Shown here: piece after piece, positions 7,850 to 15,410 of the stretch
How positions within the stretch are numbered: position 1 is the first letter of the stretch
Layout: each line of letters begins with the position of its first letter
DNA from: Streptomyces sp. NBC_00620
GTDB taxonomy: Bacteria > Actinomycetota > Actinomycetes > Streptomycetales > Streptomycetaceae
Assembly (NCBI RefSeq): GCF_026341825.1
Contig: NZ_JAPENY010000001.1
Coordinates: forward strand, 3,472,001 to 3,536,000
Reading direction: 5' to 3'
DNA: 64,000 bases
Position numbers and translations under genes: made by a program
Notes under the pieces: generated by a model
The model's database searches: none
What the model was told of the DNA's origin: nothing
Seen by the model: only the letters and a program-made list of their open reading frames with translations

Positions 7850-9262
7850 TCAGTGCTGCTCCGGTGCCTTCTTCTTGTTGACGAAGACCAGTGCTGCGCC
7901 GCCGATCACGACGAGGGCGATCGCCACGCCCCCGATGATCGGGGTGGCGCTGGAACTGCCGGTCTCGGCGAGGTCGGTGCCGTCGCTGAAGGTCTTGACC
8001 GACGTGGCGGGGCTCGGCTCACCGGCCGTCTGGGTCGTGACGTCGCTCGTGCTGCCCTGCGTCTCGCAGTCGAGCATGCCGGTGAAACGCTTCTCGAAGC
8101 CGTTCGCGCCGATGGCCGTGAAGTCGTACGCCTGGTCCTCCTGGAGCGTCACCGTCACCACCCGGGACTCGCCTGCCGGGACGGTGTGCTCGATCCCCGC
8201 CAGCTCGAAGGTGAACGCCTCGTCGCCCTCGTTGGCAGCCGTGATGTCAACGCCGCCCCTGGCGCAGTTCTTCTCGGCTGACAGCGCGGGTATCGCGCCT
8301 TCCGTGGCCCAGGTGGCGGTCGCCGTCGCGGAGACCGTCGACTCGCTGGAGCCGGCGAGTATCTGGGTCTGGCTGCGGGTCTCCGAGGCGAAGGCCCGGC
8401 CGACGGGCACGGTCGTCGACGCCTGCACGGTCAGCGCGGCCGAACCGTCCGTGCTGTCCTCGGGCACGTCGAAGTAGAGCCGGCTGCCGTCGACCGCGGA
8501 GGTGATCACCTTGCCTTCCGCGTCCACGATCTCCACTCCGCTGGTGGCGGAGTCCGCGGGCGGAATCACCGTCACGCCGTCCGCGTTGGTGTGCACCGTG
8601 ACCGGGCCGAGCTTCCCGCCGGCGTGGCCGGAGACCGCGGGCCGGTCGAGGGTCAGCGAGGCCGCGGGCTCCGCCAGGTTCTGCGCGCTCTTCTCCAGGT
8701 AGTCCGCGAGCTTCTCCGCCTGCGGGTCCACCGCGTCCACTTCGGCGCCGTCCGAGTACCGCCAGATGGCCACCTGGGTGCCGGCCGCCGCGTCCTGCTC
8801 GGTGAGACCGTCCGCTCCGGCCTTCTCGGCCAGCGCCACGAGGTTGTTCACCTGCGGATAGGAGTTCTGCAGGATCCAGCGGATCTTGCCCGCGTCCGCG
8901 TTGCCGTTCAGCGAGGTGCCGCTCCAGGAGGTCTCCTGGTACTTGGCGTCCTTCTGCGTCGGGTTGTGGAGGTCGATGCAGTAGGTCTGCAGGGTGCCGC
9001 CGTTGTCGACGGACATCTCGAACAGGCCCGCGGACACCTGCTGGTCCTCGCCGTTGGCGTCGTGTATCACGGCGGTTCCGTAGGTCTTCAGGCCGCCTAT
9101 GGTGGCGGTCGCGCCACCCTGGTTCCGCGGCGTCTCGTCGGCGACGGCCGTACCGGCGGCGGCCATCGCCCCCGCGGCGACGAGCCCCGACACCAACGCC
9201 GCGGCGGCGAGGCGGGCGGCGCCTCGCCTGCGCGCGGACAACGCAGAGAACGAAGAAAGCAC
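7850..9262 (-). CDS. Thioester-domain surface protein with sortase signal
   Basis: A 470-residue exported wall protein. The signal peptide has the core AARLAAAALVSGLVAAGAM. A thioester domain follows: Cys in TYCIDLHNPT and Gln in GTQVAIWRYSDG are the pair that form the internal Cys-Gln bond used for covalent adhesion. Beta-rich regions follow. The C-terminus is a sorting signal: LAETG, a hydrophobic helix and a KKK tail, of the LAxTG type used by Streptomyces class E sortases. GTG 9262 follows GAAGGGA. A 20-bp tandem duplication lies just upstream of the start. The ligand is unknown. Confidence 0.9.
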   Translation of the reverse strand: MLSSFSALSARRRGAARLAAAALVSGLVAAGAMAAAGTAVADETPRNQGGATATIGGLKTYGTAVIHDANGEDQQVSAGLFEMSVDNGGTLQTYCIDLHNPTQKDAKYQETSWSGTSLNGNADAGKIRWILQNSYPQVNNLVALAEKAGADGLTEQDAAAGTQVAIWRYSDGAEVDAVDPQAEKLADYLEKSAQNLAEPAASLTLDRPAVSGHAGGKLGPVTVHTNADGVTVIPPADSATSGVEIVDAEGKVITSAVDGSRLYFDVPEDSTDGSAALTVQASTTVPVGRAFASETRSQTQILAGSSESTVSATATATWATEGAIPALSAEKNCARGGVDITAANEGDEAFTFELAGIEHTVPAGESRVVTVTLQEDQAYDFTAIGANGFEKRFTGMLDCETQGSTSDVTTQTAGEPSPATSVKTFSDGTDLAETGSSSATPIIGGVAIALVVIGGAALVFVNKKKAPEQH

Positions 9263-9270
9263 AGAATTCC

Positions 9271-9310
9271 CTTCGAGCAGGACCCGTTGACTTCGAGCAG
9301 GACCCGTTGA
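9271..9310 (-). repeat. Perfect 20-bp tandem duplication upstream of the surface-protein start
   Basis: CTTCGAGCAGGACCCGTTGA occurs at 9271-9290 and again, identical, at 9291-9310. It falls in the 5' untranslated region immediately before the GAAGGGA ribosome site of the thioester protein. Confidence 0.9.
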
Positions 9311-9413
9311 CATGGGGGGACGGTCCCGGCAGCAGAATCAGAAGCCCCGTGATCCATGAGCTATGTCCGGCATCCTAAGGACGCGGCGCACCACGCTCCC
9401 CAGTCATGTCATC

Positions 9414-9515
9414 CGATAACCGATCCGACTCGGAATCGTTATCGCTCAACACGCCTGTGAGCTGCGCTTATCGACAAATCCACGAAAGCTGTTCGGAATG
9501 TACTTGTCGATAAGC
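9414..9515. promoter_or_regulatory. Two dyads built on CGATAA/TTATCG
   Basis: CGATAAC at 9414 faces GTTATCG at 9438. Further on, GCTTATCGACAA (9466-9477) faces its exact complement at 9504-9515. The hexamer CGATAA thus occurs four times in about 100 bases between ssbB and the surface-protein gene. It could be an operator for the surface protein, or the second dyad could terminate ssbB. Confidence 0.5.
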
Positions 9516-9548
9516 CGCAGTTCGGTCAGGTCGTTTCCGGCTCTGACA

Positions 9549-9995
9549 TCACGTCACTCCGGCCGGCTCGGGCTGAGTCTGTGGCTCCGTTTCCCAACTG
9601 GGCTCCGGCTGGGGGCTCGGAGTCGATCCGGTGTCCCCCTTGGAGGCACGTCGGAACGCCGACGTGCCTCGTGAGAGGTCGTGGCCGATCGCCACCGCGT
9701 CGATGTCCGCCGACGTCCAGCTCTGGCCGTCGCGCTGTTCGGTGCGCACCTTCAACCTGCCCTGCACCATGACGGGATCGCCCACCGACACCGATGCCCC
9801 CACATTCGTGGCGAGCGCCCGATTGGCCCACACCGTGAAGAAGTTGGTGTGTCCGTCCGTCCACGCGCTCTTCTCGCGGTCCCAGTACCGCGCCGTCACC
9901 GCCAGCCGGAACCTCGCCGACGCCCCGTTGGCCAGCTCCCGGTACACCGGTGGCGTCGCCACGTTGCCCACCGCGCACACCATCGTCTCGTTCAT
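9549..9995 (-). CDS. ssbB: Single-stranded DNA-binding protein, SsbB type
   Basis: A 148-residue OB-fold protein. It has the SSB core MNETMVCAVGNVATPP, RFRLAVTARYWDREKSAW, NFFTVWANRALATNVGASVSVGDPVMVQGRLKVR. The tail is Pro/Gln/Glu-rich and ends AGVT, without the acidic DDDIPF tip that recruits replication partners in the main SSB. That marks it as the second Streptomyces paralogue, SsbB, linked in the literature to chromosome segregation during sporulation. ATG 9995 follows GGAGAGG; a GTG at 10004 is less likely. It lies downstream of dynB on the same strand with a 250-base gap. Confidence 0.88.
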   Translation of the reverse strand: MNETMVCAVGNVATPPVYRELANGASARFRLAVTARYWDREKSAWTDGHTNFFTVWANRALATNVGASVSVGDPVMVQGRLKVRTEQRDGQSWTSADIDAVAIGHDLSRGTSAFRRASKGDTGSTPSPQPEPSWETEPQTQPEPAGVT

Positions 9996-10211
9996 CCCGA
10001 ACACCTCTCCCGTATCTCCCGCACGAATGCGTCTGCGGCGCCTCCCGCGCCTCTCGCGGCGACCGCATGCGCTGCGATCGCCGCGAGTTCAGACTGCCTT
10101 CGCCGGGCCGGGCCCGCTGAGCGCTGTGTGCCACCGGCCGGTTGTGGACAGCCGCGTCACCCGACGGGGTGGTGCCGGTTCAGCGTTTCAGCGGGTGCCG
10201 CTTCCGCGGGT

Positions 10212-10256
10212 GTCGGTTCAGCGGGTCTCGGTTCAGCGGCTCTCGGTTCAGCCGAC
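10212..10256 (-). repeat. Three 15-bp units over the dynB stop codon
   Basis: GGTTCAGC recurs at 10215, 10230 and 10245 (exact 15-base period), with a looser copy at 10177. On the minus strand each unit contains TGA, and the first supplies the dynB stop codon. Confidence 0.7.
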
Positions 10257-12296
10257 GGAGGCGGACGCCGCCCCCGTGACCCGTACGTACTGCTCCCGGA
10301 CCTCCCGGTATCGCAGCAGTTCCGCCGCCACCGGATCGAGCACGCGGGCCCTTCCGCACCCGGCGGCGGCCTCCCGCAGCCGCCGTTCCGCTTCGAGCCC
10401 GTAGCGTCTGGCGGGCCCGCGCGCCGCCATCCTGCTGCTCCACTCCACGGCCGGACCGCCGATGATGCCCGCCACCATCAGCAGCACCGGCACCCCGAGA
10501 TTCGGTGACGTGACGCCGATGATCTGTCCCAGCAGCCAGAGCCCGCCGATGACCTGGAGGATCGTCATCGAAGCCTGGGCGAACACGGCGACCGGCCACC
10601 AGCCCGGCCGCGGTGGCCGGCCCACCGGTGCCGTGGCGCGCGCCGCCATCTCGTCCAGGGCCTCGGGCAGCCCCTGCGCCCCGCGTGCGGCCGCCTCGCG
10701 CACCGCCTGCGCCCAGGGTGCGGGGAGCCCGTACGCCGCCCGGTCCGCCACCGTACGTACGGCCTGCTCGACGCGCTGGCGTGCCGTGGCCTCCTCGTCC
10801 GCGGGGGCCCGGACGGGCAGCCGTCCGGTCGGTGGTTCGCGCCGGTCCTCGTACCAGCGCCACAGCCGCAGCCAGGGCGTGCCGCACGCGCGGTTGGCGT
10901 TGCGGCGCCACGCGCGTTCGGCCGCGTCGCCTGCCGCGACCGCGCCCACCGCATCCGCGAGCCGGGCCGCGAACTCGTCGCGCGCCTCCTCGCTGAGGCC
11001 GGTCCGCCGCCCGGTCGCGTACACGGGCCGCAGGCGCGCCGCGGCGGCGTCCACGTCGGCGGAGATCCGGCGGGCGGCGGCGCCCCGCTCGGCCACGAAC
11101 TGGCCGAGGGACTCGCGCAGTTCGCCGACGCCGTCCCCGGTGAGCGCCGACAGCGCGAGCACGGTCGCGCCCGGTTCGCCGTACTCGCCGAGCGCGATCC
11201 CGTCCTCGTCGAGGAGCCGCCGCAGGTCGTCGAGGACCTGGTCGGCGGCCTCACCGGGCAGCCGGTCCACCTGGTTGAGGACTACGAACATGACCTCCGC
11301 GTGACCCGCCATGGGCCGCAGATAGCGCTCATGGATGATCGCGTCCGCGTACTTCTCCGGATCCACGACCCAGATGACCGCGTCGACGAGCGCCAGGATG
11401 CGGTCCACGTGTTCGCGGTGCTGGACCGCCGCGGAGTCGTGGTCGGGCAGGTCGACCAGGACGAGGCCGCGCAGTTGTGCCTCCGCCTCCGCGCTCTGCA
11501 ACGGGCGTCTGCGCAGCCGTCCGGGGATGCCGAGCCGGTCGATGAGCGTCGCCGCGCCGTCGCTCCAACTGCACGCGATGGGTGCCGCGGTGGTGGGCCT
11601 GCGTACGCCGGTCTCCGAAATGGCCACACCGGCGAGCGCGTTGAAGAGCTGCGACTTGCCGCTCCCGGTGGCCCCGGCGATGGCGACGACGGTGTGCTGC
11701 CCGGAGAGCCTGCGCCGCGCCGCCGCCTCGTCGAGGACCCGGCCCGCCTCGGCGAGCGTCCTGCTGTCGAGCCGCGTGCGGGACAGTCCCACCAGCTCGC
11801 GCAGCGCGTCGAGGCGTGAGCGCAGGGCTCCGTCGTACGCGAGAGGGGCGGGCGGGTCCTGAACGGCAGGCTTGGTCTCCACCGGTGCCGCCTGCGCGGT
11901 GGCCGTCTCGGACACGCGCCGCGCGATGAGCCCGTCGTCCCAGGCGGGGCCGCCCTCCGCGCGCGCGGACGGGTCGTCGTCCTTCACGCGTGCGTGCTCC
12001 GCTTCCTGAGGCTCCACGCGCGCGTGGACGTCCCCCGAGGGGGTGTTCTTGGGAAGCCCCTCTTCGGCGGGGGGCTCGCCGTCGCCGGTGCTCTTCTCGG
12101 CCTTGGCATGGTCCTTGTCCTGGTCGCCCTCGTTCTTGTCCTCGCCCTTGCTCTCGTCCTCGGAACTTGCGTCCCCGGAGAGGTCGTTCTCGGATGTGCC
12201 CTCTTCGGGGGAGGTGTTTTCGAGGTGGTCCTCCCCGGGCTGGTCTGGGCGATCGGCGTGATCCGTGTGGTCAGTGACGGCAGTCACCGCGGTCAC
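10248..12296 (-). CDS. dynB: Dynamin-like membrane GTPase (YfjP-family, DynB-like)
   Basis: A 682-residue GTPase. Residues 1-145 are a very acidic, Glu/Asp/Lys-rich disordered tail. The G domain follows: GATGSGKS (near 205), switch region [15 protein letters not shown] and NQVDR. Near residues 575-630 two hydrophobic segments form a hairpin ([20 protein letters not shown] and [13 protein letters not shown]), then a helical tail. In Streptomyces, DynA and DynB work together to stabilise FtsZ rings in sporulation septa; DynB is the membrane partner. The gene overlaps dynA by GTGA. As AAGGAGAG is only two bases from GTG 12296, GTG 12287 may be the true start. Confidence 0.82.
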   Translation of the reverse strand: MTAVTAVTDHTDHADRPDQPGEDHLENTSPEEGTSENDLSGDASSEDESKGEDKNEGDQDKDHAKAEKSTGDGEPPAEEGLPKNTPSGDVHARVEPQEAEHARVKDDDPSARAEGGPAWDDGLIARRVSETATAQAAPVETKPAVQDPPAPLAYDGALRSRLDALRELVGLSRTRLDSRTLAEAGRVLDEAAARRRLSGQHTVVAIAGATGSGKSQLFNALAGVAISETGVRRPTTAAPIACSWSDGAATLIDRLGIPGRLRRRPLQSAEAEAQLRGLVLVDLPDHDSAAVQHREHVDRILALVDAVIWVVDPEKYADAIIHERYLRPMAGHAEVMFVVLNQVDRLPGEAADQVLDDLRRLLDEDGIALGEYGEPGATVLALSALTGDGVGELRESLGQFVAERGAAARRISADVDAAAARLRPVYATGRRTGLSEEARDEFAARLADAVGAVAAGDAAERAWRRNANRACGTPWLRLWRWYEDRREPPTGRLPVRAPADEEATARQRVEQAVRTVADRAAYGLPAPWAQAVREAAARGAQGLPEALDEMAARATAPVGRPPRPGWWPVAVFAQASMTILQVIGGLWLLGQIIGVTSPNLGVPVLLMVAGIIGGPAVEWSSRMAARGPARRYGLEAERRLREAAAGCGRARVLDPVAAELLRYREVREQYVRVTGAASASVG

Positions 12297-13900
12297 CTCT
12301 CCTTCTGCAGTACGGACAGCGCGGCGATGAGTTCGGCCTGGGGTTCTGGATGTACGTCGAGTGCGTCGAGCGGGGCGAGACGGCGTTCGCGTTCGGTCTG
12401 CAGGGCCTTGTCGAGGTAATCGGCGAGCAGGCGTCCGCCGCGGTCGCGCAGCCGCAGGGCACTGTGCGCCCCGATCCGCTCCGCGAGCCCCTCGCCCGCG
12501 GATCGCGCCCTGCGGCCGCCGAGCAGCGCGGTGGCGACCAGCGCGGCGACCACCTCCGCGTCCTGCGCGACACTCCTGTCGAGGTCGCGCACCTCCTCCT
12601 CGGAGTACTCCTCGAGGACGCGCCGCCAGCGTCGTACGGCCATCCCGATCCTGTGCTCGGCGCTCTCCAGCGTGGGATCACGGTCGGTCAGCCCGGGAGC
12701 GCCCGCGGCCGGTTCGCGCCGCCAGGCCTCGTCCACGCGCTCGTCGGCGGCTGTCACGGAGCACAGCAGCAGCGCGCTCAGGCTCTCGACCAGCGCGTCG
12801 AGCAGTTCGCCCGCGGTGCAGTCGAGCGGATAGGCGCGCCACCGCTTGAGCGCGTCCCCGGAGAGCACGGCCCCGGCCTGCAGACGCCCCCTCACGCGCG
12901 CGTGCTCGCTGTCGTACGCCCCGTCGACGGCCGCGGTGAGCCGCAGCGCGGCGGCGTACTGCGCGGCGGCCGCGCTGGCCAGTTCGGGCATCCGCGCCTT
13001 CAGCGAGTCGAGGACTCCGTAGGCGGTACGGGCCATCGCGTCGTGCCGGGCTCCCGGGTCCTCCACCTGGTGTGTGAGCCACGTACGCAGCGGGGCGACG
13101 GCGGTGGCGGGCAACAGGCCGCCTCCCCATGCCGATTCGGGCAGCTCGGGCACGGTGAACCGGGGCACCTCGCCGAGTCCGGCCTTGGCGAGCAGCGCGC
13201 CGTACTGCCGCGAGACCTCGGACACCACCTGGTGGGGCACCCGGTCGAGCACGGTGACCAGGGTCGCCTTGTGCTCCTTTGCCGTACGCAGCAGATGCCA
13301 CGGCACGGCGTCGGCGTACCTGGCGGCAGTGGTGACCATGACCCAGATGTCGGCCGAGCAGATCAGTTCGGCGGCGAGTACGCGATTGTCGGCGACCAGC
13401 GAGTCGATGTCGGGGGCGTCGAGGAGAGCGAGACCGCGGGGGAGGGTGTCCGCGGTCTCGATCCGCAGCACCCGTTCCCCGCGTTCGGTGAGTGCGGGCA
13501 GGTCGTCGCCGGGCTCCTGATGGGGCACCCACACGCGCGTGAGGTCGGGCAGTACCCGCATCCCGCTGAACCAGTGATGGTCCTCCGGGTGGCACACCAG
13601 CACCGGCGTGCGGGTCGTCGGCCGCAGCACGCCCGCCTCGCTGACCCGGCGCCCCACAAGGGAGTTGACCAGCGTCGACTTCCCGGCGCCGGTCGAACCT
13701 CCGATGACGGCGAGGAGGGGTGCTTCGGGTTCTCTCAACCGGGGCACCAAATAGTCGTCGAGCTGTGCGAGTAGTTCGTCGCGGTTGGCACGCGCGCGTG
13801 GAGCCCCCGCCAGGGGCAGCGGGAAGCGTGCGGCGGCGACACGGTCGCGCAGGGCGGAGAGTGCGTCGAGCAGCTGAGGCCGTACGTCCAAGGTCACCAC
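12293..13900 (-). CDS. dynA: Dynamin-like GTPase (DynA-like)
   Basis: About 535 residues. The G domain is near the N-terminus: [10 protein letters not shown] (near 70), [17 protein letters not shown] and TVLDRVP as the G4 region, then a long helical region without a convincing membrane segment. It is the first gene of the dynA-dynB pair. The symbol rests on gene order, the missing membrane hairpin and memory of the S. venezuelae pair. The start is uncertain: GTG 13900 or 13897 gives [19 protein letters not shown], which looks like the natural N-terminus, but neither has a binding site. ATG 13939 would add 13 residues of less Streptomyces-like composition. Confidence 0.78.
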   Translation of the reverse strand: MVTLDVRPQLLDALSALRDRVAAARFPLPLAGAPRARANRDELLAQLDDYLVPRLREPEAPLLAVIGGSTGAGKSTLVNSLVGRRVSEAGVLRPTTRTPVLVCHPEDHHWFSGMRVLPDLTRVWVPHQEPGDDLPALTERGERVLRIETADTLPRGLALLDAPDIDSLVADNRVLAAELICSADIWVMVTTAARYADAVPWHLLRTAKEHKATLVTVLDRVPHQVVSEVSRQYGALLAKAGLGEVPRFTVPELPESAWGGGLLPATAVAPLRTWLTHQVEDPGARHDAMARTAYGVLDSLKARMPELASAAAAQYAAALRLTAAVDGAYDSEHARVRGRLQAGAVLSGDALKRWRAYPLDCTAGELLDALVESLSALLLCSVTAADERVDEAWRREPAAGAPGLTDRDPTLESAEHRIGMAVRRWRRVLEEYSEEEVRDLDRSVAQDAEVVAALVATALLGGRRARSAGEGLAERIGAHSALRLRDRGGRLLADYLDKALQTERERRLAPLDALDVHPEPQAELIAALSVLQKER

Positions 13901-14211
13901 ATGCGAAGAATGCCCAATTTTGGAGTCTTTCTGAAGCATATGGGTATGTCTGCGCGCCGACAGGACACACGGGACGGAAGGGATGACCGGGGGCGCAGGC
14001 ATAACGAGTGCACAACACCCGATGCGTGAGACGCCAAAAGCGGTGCACGATTCGTACCCGCCTGCGATTATCAGGACCGCTTCACTGAACCTCCACATCG
14101 AGCCACGGAGGCGAAGCGAGCGGGTCAGGGATTCGGGAGCCCTATCCTTGTCCCCGGCAAGGTCAGGGATCAGCCCACACCCGGGCACCAGGACAAAGGC
14201 CGCCACACCCG
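13901..14211. other. Intergenic region between dynA and the tRNA
   Basis: About 310 bases, less GC-rich next to dynA (13905-13945). It should hold the dynA promoter on the minus strand and the tRNA promoter on the plus strand; TATCCT near 14143 is a weak -10 candidate for the tRNA. I see no gene in it. Confidence 0.5.
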
Positions 14212-14284
14212 GCCCCCGTAGCTCAGTGGATAGAGCAGGCGCCTTCTAAGCGCTTGGCCGCAGGTTCGAGTCCTGCCGGGGGCG
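14212..14284 (+). tRNA. tRNA-Arg (anticodon TCT)
   Basis: The full cloverleaf can be drawn: acceptor GCCCCCG (14212-14218) with CGGGGGC (14277-14283), D-arm GCTC/GAGC, anticodon stem GGCGC/GCGCT with loop CTTCTAA, and T-arm GCAGG-TTCGAGT-CCTGC. The anticodon TCT reads AGA, one of the rarest codons at this GC content. CCA is not encoded. A strong hairpin with a T-run follows at once. Confidence 0.96.
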
Positions 14285-15271
14285 CAAGTCTCCGCCCTCC
14301 CTCCGGGAGGGCTTTTTGGTGGTTGGGGTGGGGCCTCCGCGCAGGCGGCGTGTGAGGTCGGCGGCGGCTTCCGGCCACTGGGGGTGGTCGAAGGCGAAGC
14401 CGGCTTCGAGTAGGCGGCCGGGGGTGACGCGGCGGCTCTTCAGCAGGAGCTCGGTGTCCGAGCGCAGGGCGAACGCGCCCAGTTCCGCCATCCACTTGGT
14501 TGCGGGCAGGCCCACGGGGACACCCCAGGCGGCGCGCAGTGCGCGCATGAACGGGCGCTGCGGGAGCGGGGCGGGGGCGGAGAGGTTCACCGGGCCGGCG
14601 AGGTCGTCCCGGGCGGCCAGGAATTCGACGGCGCGGACGAAGTCGCGGTCGTGGATCCAGGAGACGTACTGGGCGCCGCCTGCGACCGGGCCGCCGAGGC
14701 CGAGTCGCGCCAGCCGGAGCAGGATGTCGAAGACGCCGCCGCGGTCGGGGCTCATGACCATGGCTGAGCGCAGGGCGACCTTGCGGGTGTGCGGGGTTTC
14801 GGCTTGTTCTTGCGTACGTTCCCAGGCTTTGGCGATCTCGACGCTGTAGGCCCAGTAGTCCGGGACGCCGGGTTCGGTGCCGCCGATCACGCCGGTCGCC
14901 TCGTCGTTGGGTGCGTCGAAGCGGTGGGCGTAGATGGTGGCGGTGCTCATCTGCAGCCAGAGCGGGGGAGGTTGCTCGGCGGCCGCGATGGCCTCACCGA
15001 CGACCTGGGTGGAGTGCACGCGCGAGTCCATCATCGCGTGCAGGTTGGCCGGGGCGTAGCGGCAGCTGACGCTGCGTCCGGCGAGGTTGATGACGATGTC
15101 GCTGCCGTCGATCTCCTTGGCCCAGGGGCCCAGGGTCTTGCCGTCCCAGCGGATTTCGCGGTCGCGCGCCGGCCGTCTGGTCAGGACCACGACCTCATGG
15201 CCCGCGGCGGTCAGGGCGCGGTTCAGGATCGTTCCTACCTGCCCGGTCCCTCCGGGTATGACTACCTTCAT
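14246..15271 (-). CDS. TIGR01777-family NAD-dependent epimerase/dehydratase
   Basis: A 341-residue short-chain-type oxidoreductase of the extended TIGR01777 (SulA-like) family. It has the Rossmann motif GGTGQVGTIL at residues 8-17, the WAYSVEIAKAWE region carrying the Tyr/Lys area, and a DUF1731-like C-terminus (PLPQRPFMRALRAAWGVPVGLPA). Its reaction is not known. The last 20 or so residues come from reading the tRNA-Arg terminator and the antisense of the tRNA itself; the TAG stop lies within the anticodon loop. The usual family end is near residue 315. ATG 15271 follows GGGGGAG. Confidence 0.85.
   Translation of the reverse strand: MKVVIPGGTGQVGTILNRALTAAGHEVVVLTRRPARDREIRWDGKTLGPWAKEIDGSDIVINLAGRSVSCRYAPANLHAMMDSRVHSTQVVGEAIAAAEQPPPLWLQMSTATIYAHRFDAPNDEATGVIGGTEPGVPDYWAYSVEIAKAWERTQEQAETPHTRKVALRSAMVMSPDRGGVFDILLRLARLGLGGPVAGGAQYVSWIHDRDFVRAVEFLAARDDLAGPVNLSAPAPLPQRPFMRALRAAWGVPVGLPATKWMAELGAFALRSDTELLLKSRRVTPGRLLEAGFAFDHPQWPEAAADLTRRLRGGPTPTTKKPSRREGGDLRPRQDSNLRPSA
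14294..14317 (+). terminator. tRNA terminator
   Basis: GCCCTCCC (14294-14301), loop TCC, GGGAGGGC (14305-14312), then TTTTT. It is a classic intrinsic terminator with a T-run, rare for this genome, and also lies inside the antisense epimerase reading frame. Confidence 0.88.
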
Positions 15272-15358
15272 CGGGCTCCCCCTCGTTGCGCGACGGCGTG
15301 CGGGGCGAGCATATCCCAGATAATTGAACATGTTCAAAAATGGGATGAGCCCGAGAGT

Positions 15359-15400
15359 CGCGGAAGGCCCGGCCGGCACACCCCGGCCGGGCCTTCCGCG
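15359..15400 (-). terminator. Perfect 18-bp hairpin after the MMPL gene
   Basis: Arms 15359-15376 and 15383-15400 are exact complements (start CGCGGAAGGCCCGG) with a 6-base loop, about 10 bases beyond the MMPL stop codon on the minus strand. Confidence 0.85.
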
Positions 15401-15410
15401 TAAAGCAGGG

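Noticed and set aside
14223..14495. A 90-codon frame ending [15 protein letters not shown], antisense to the tRNA
   Set aside because: A known kind of spurious product from antisense tRNA sequence.
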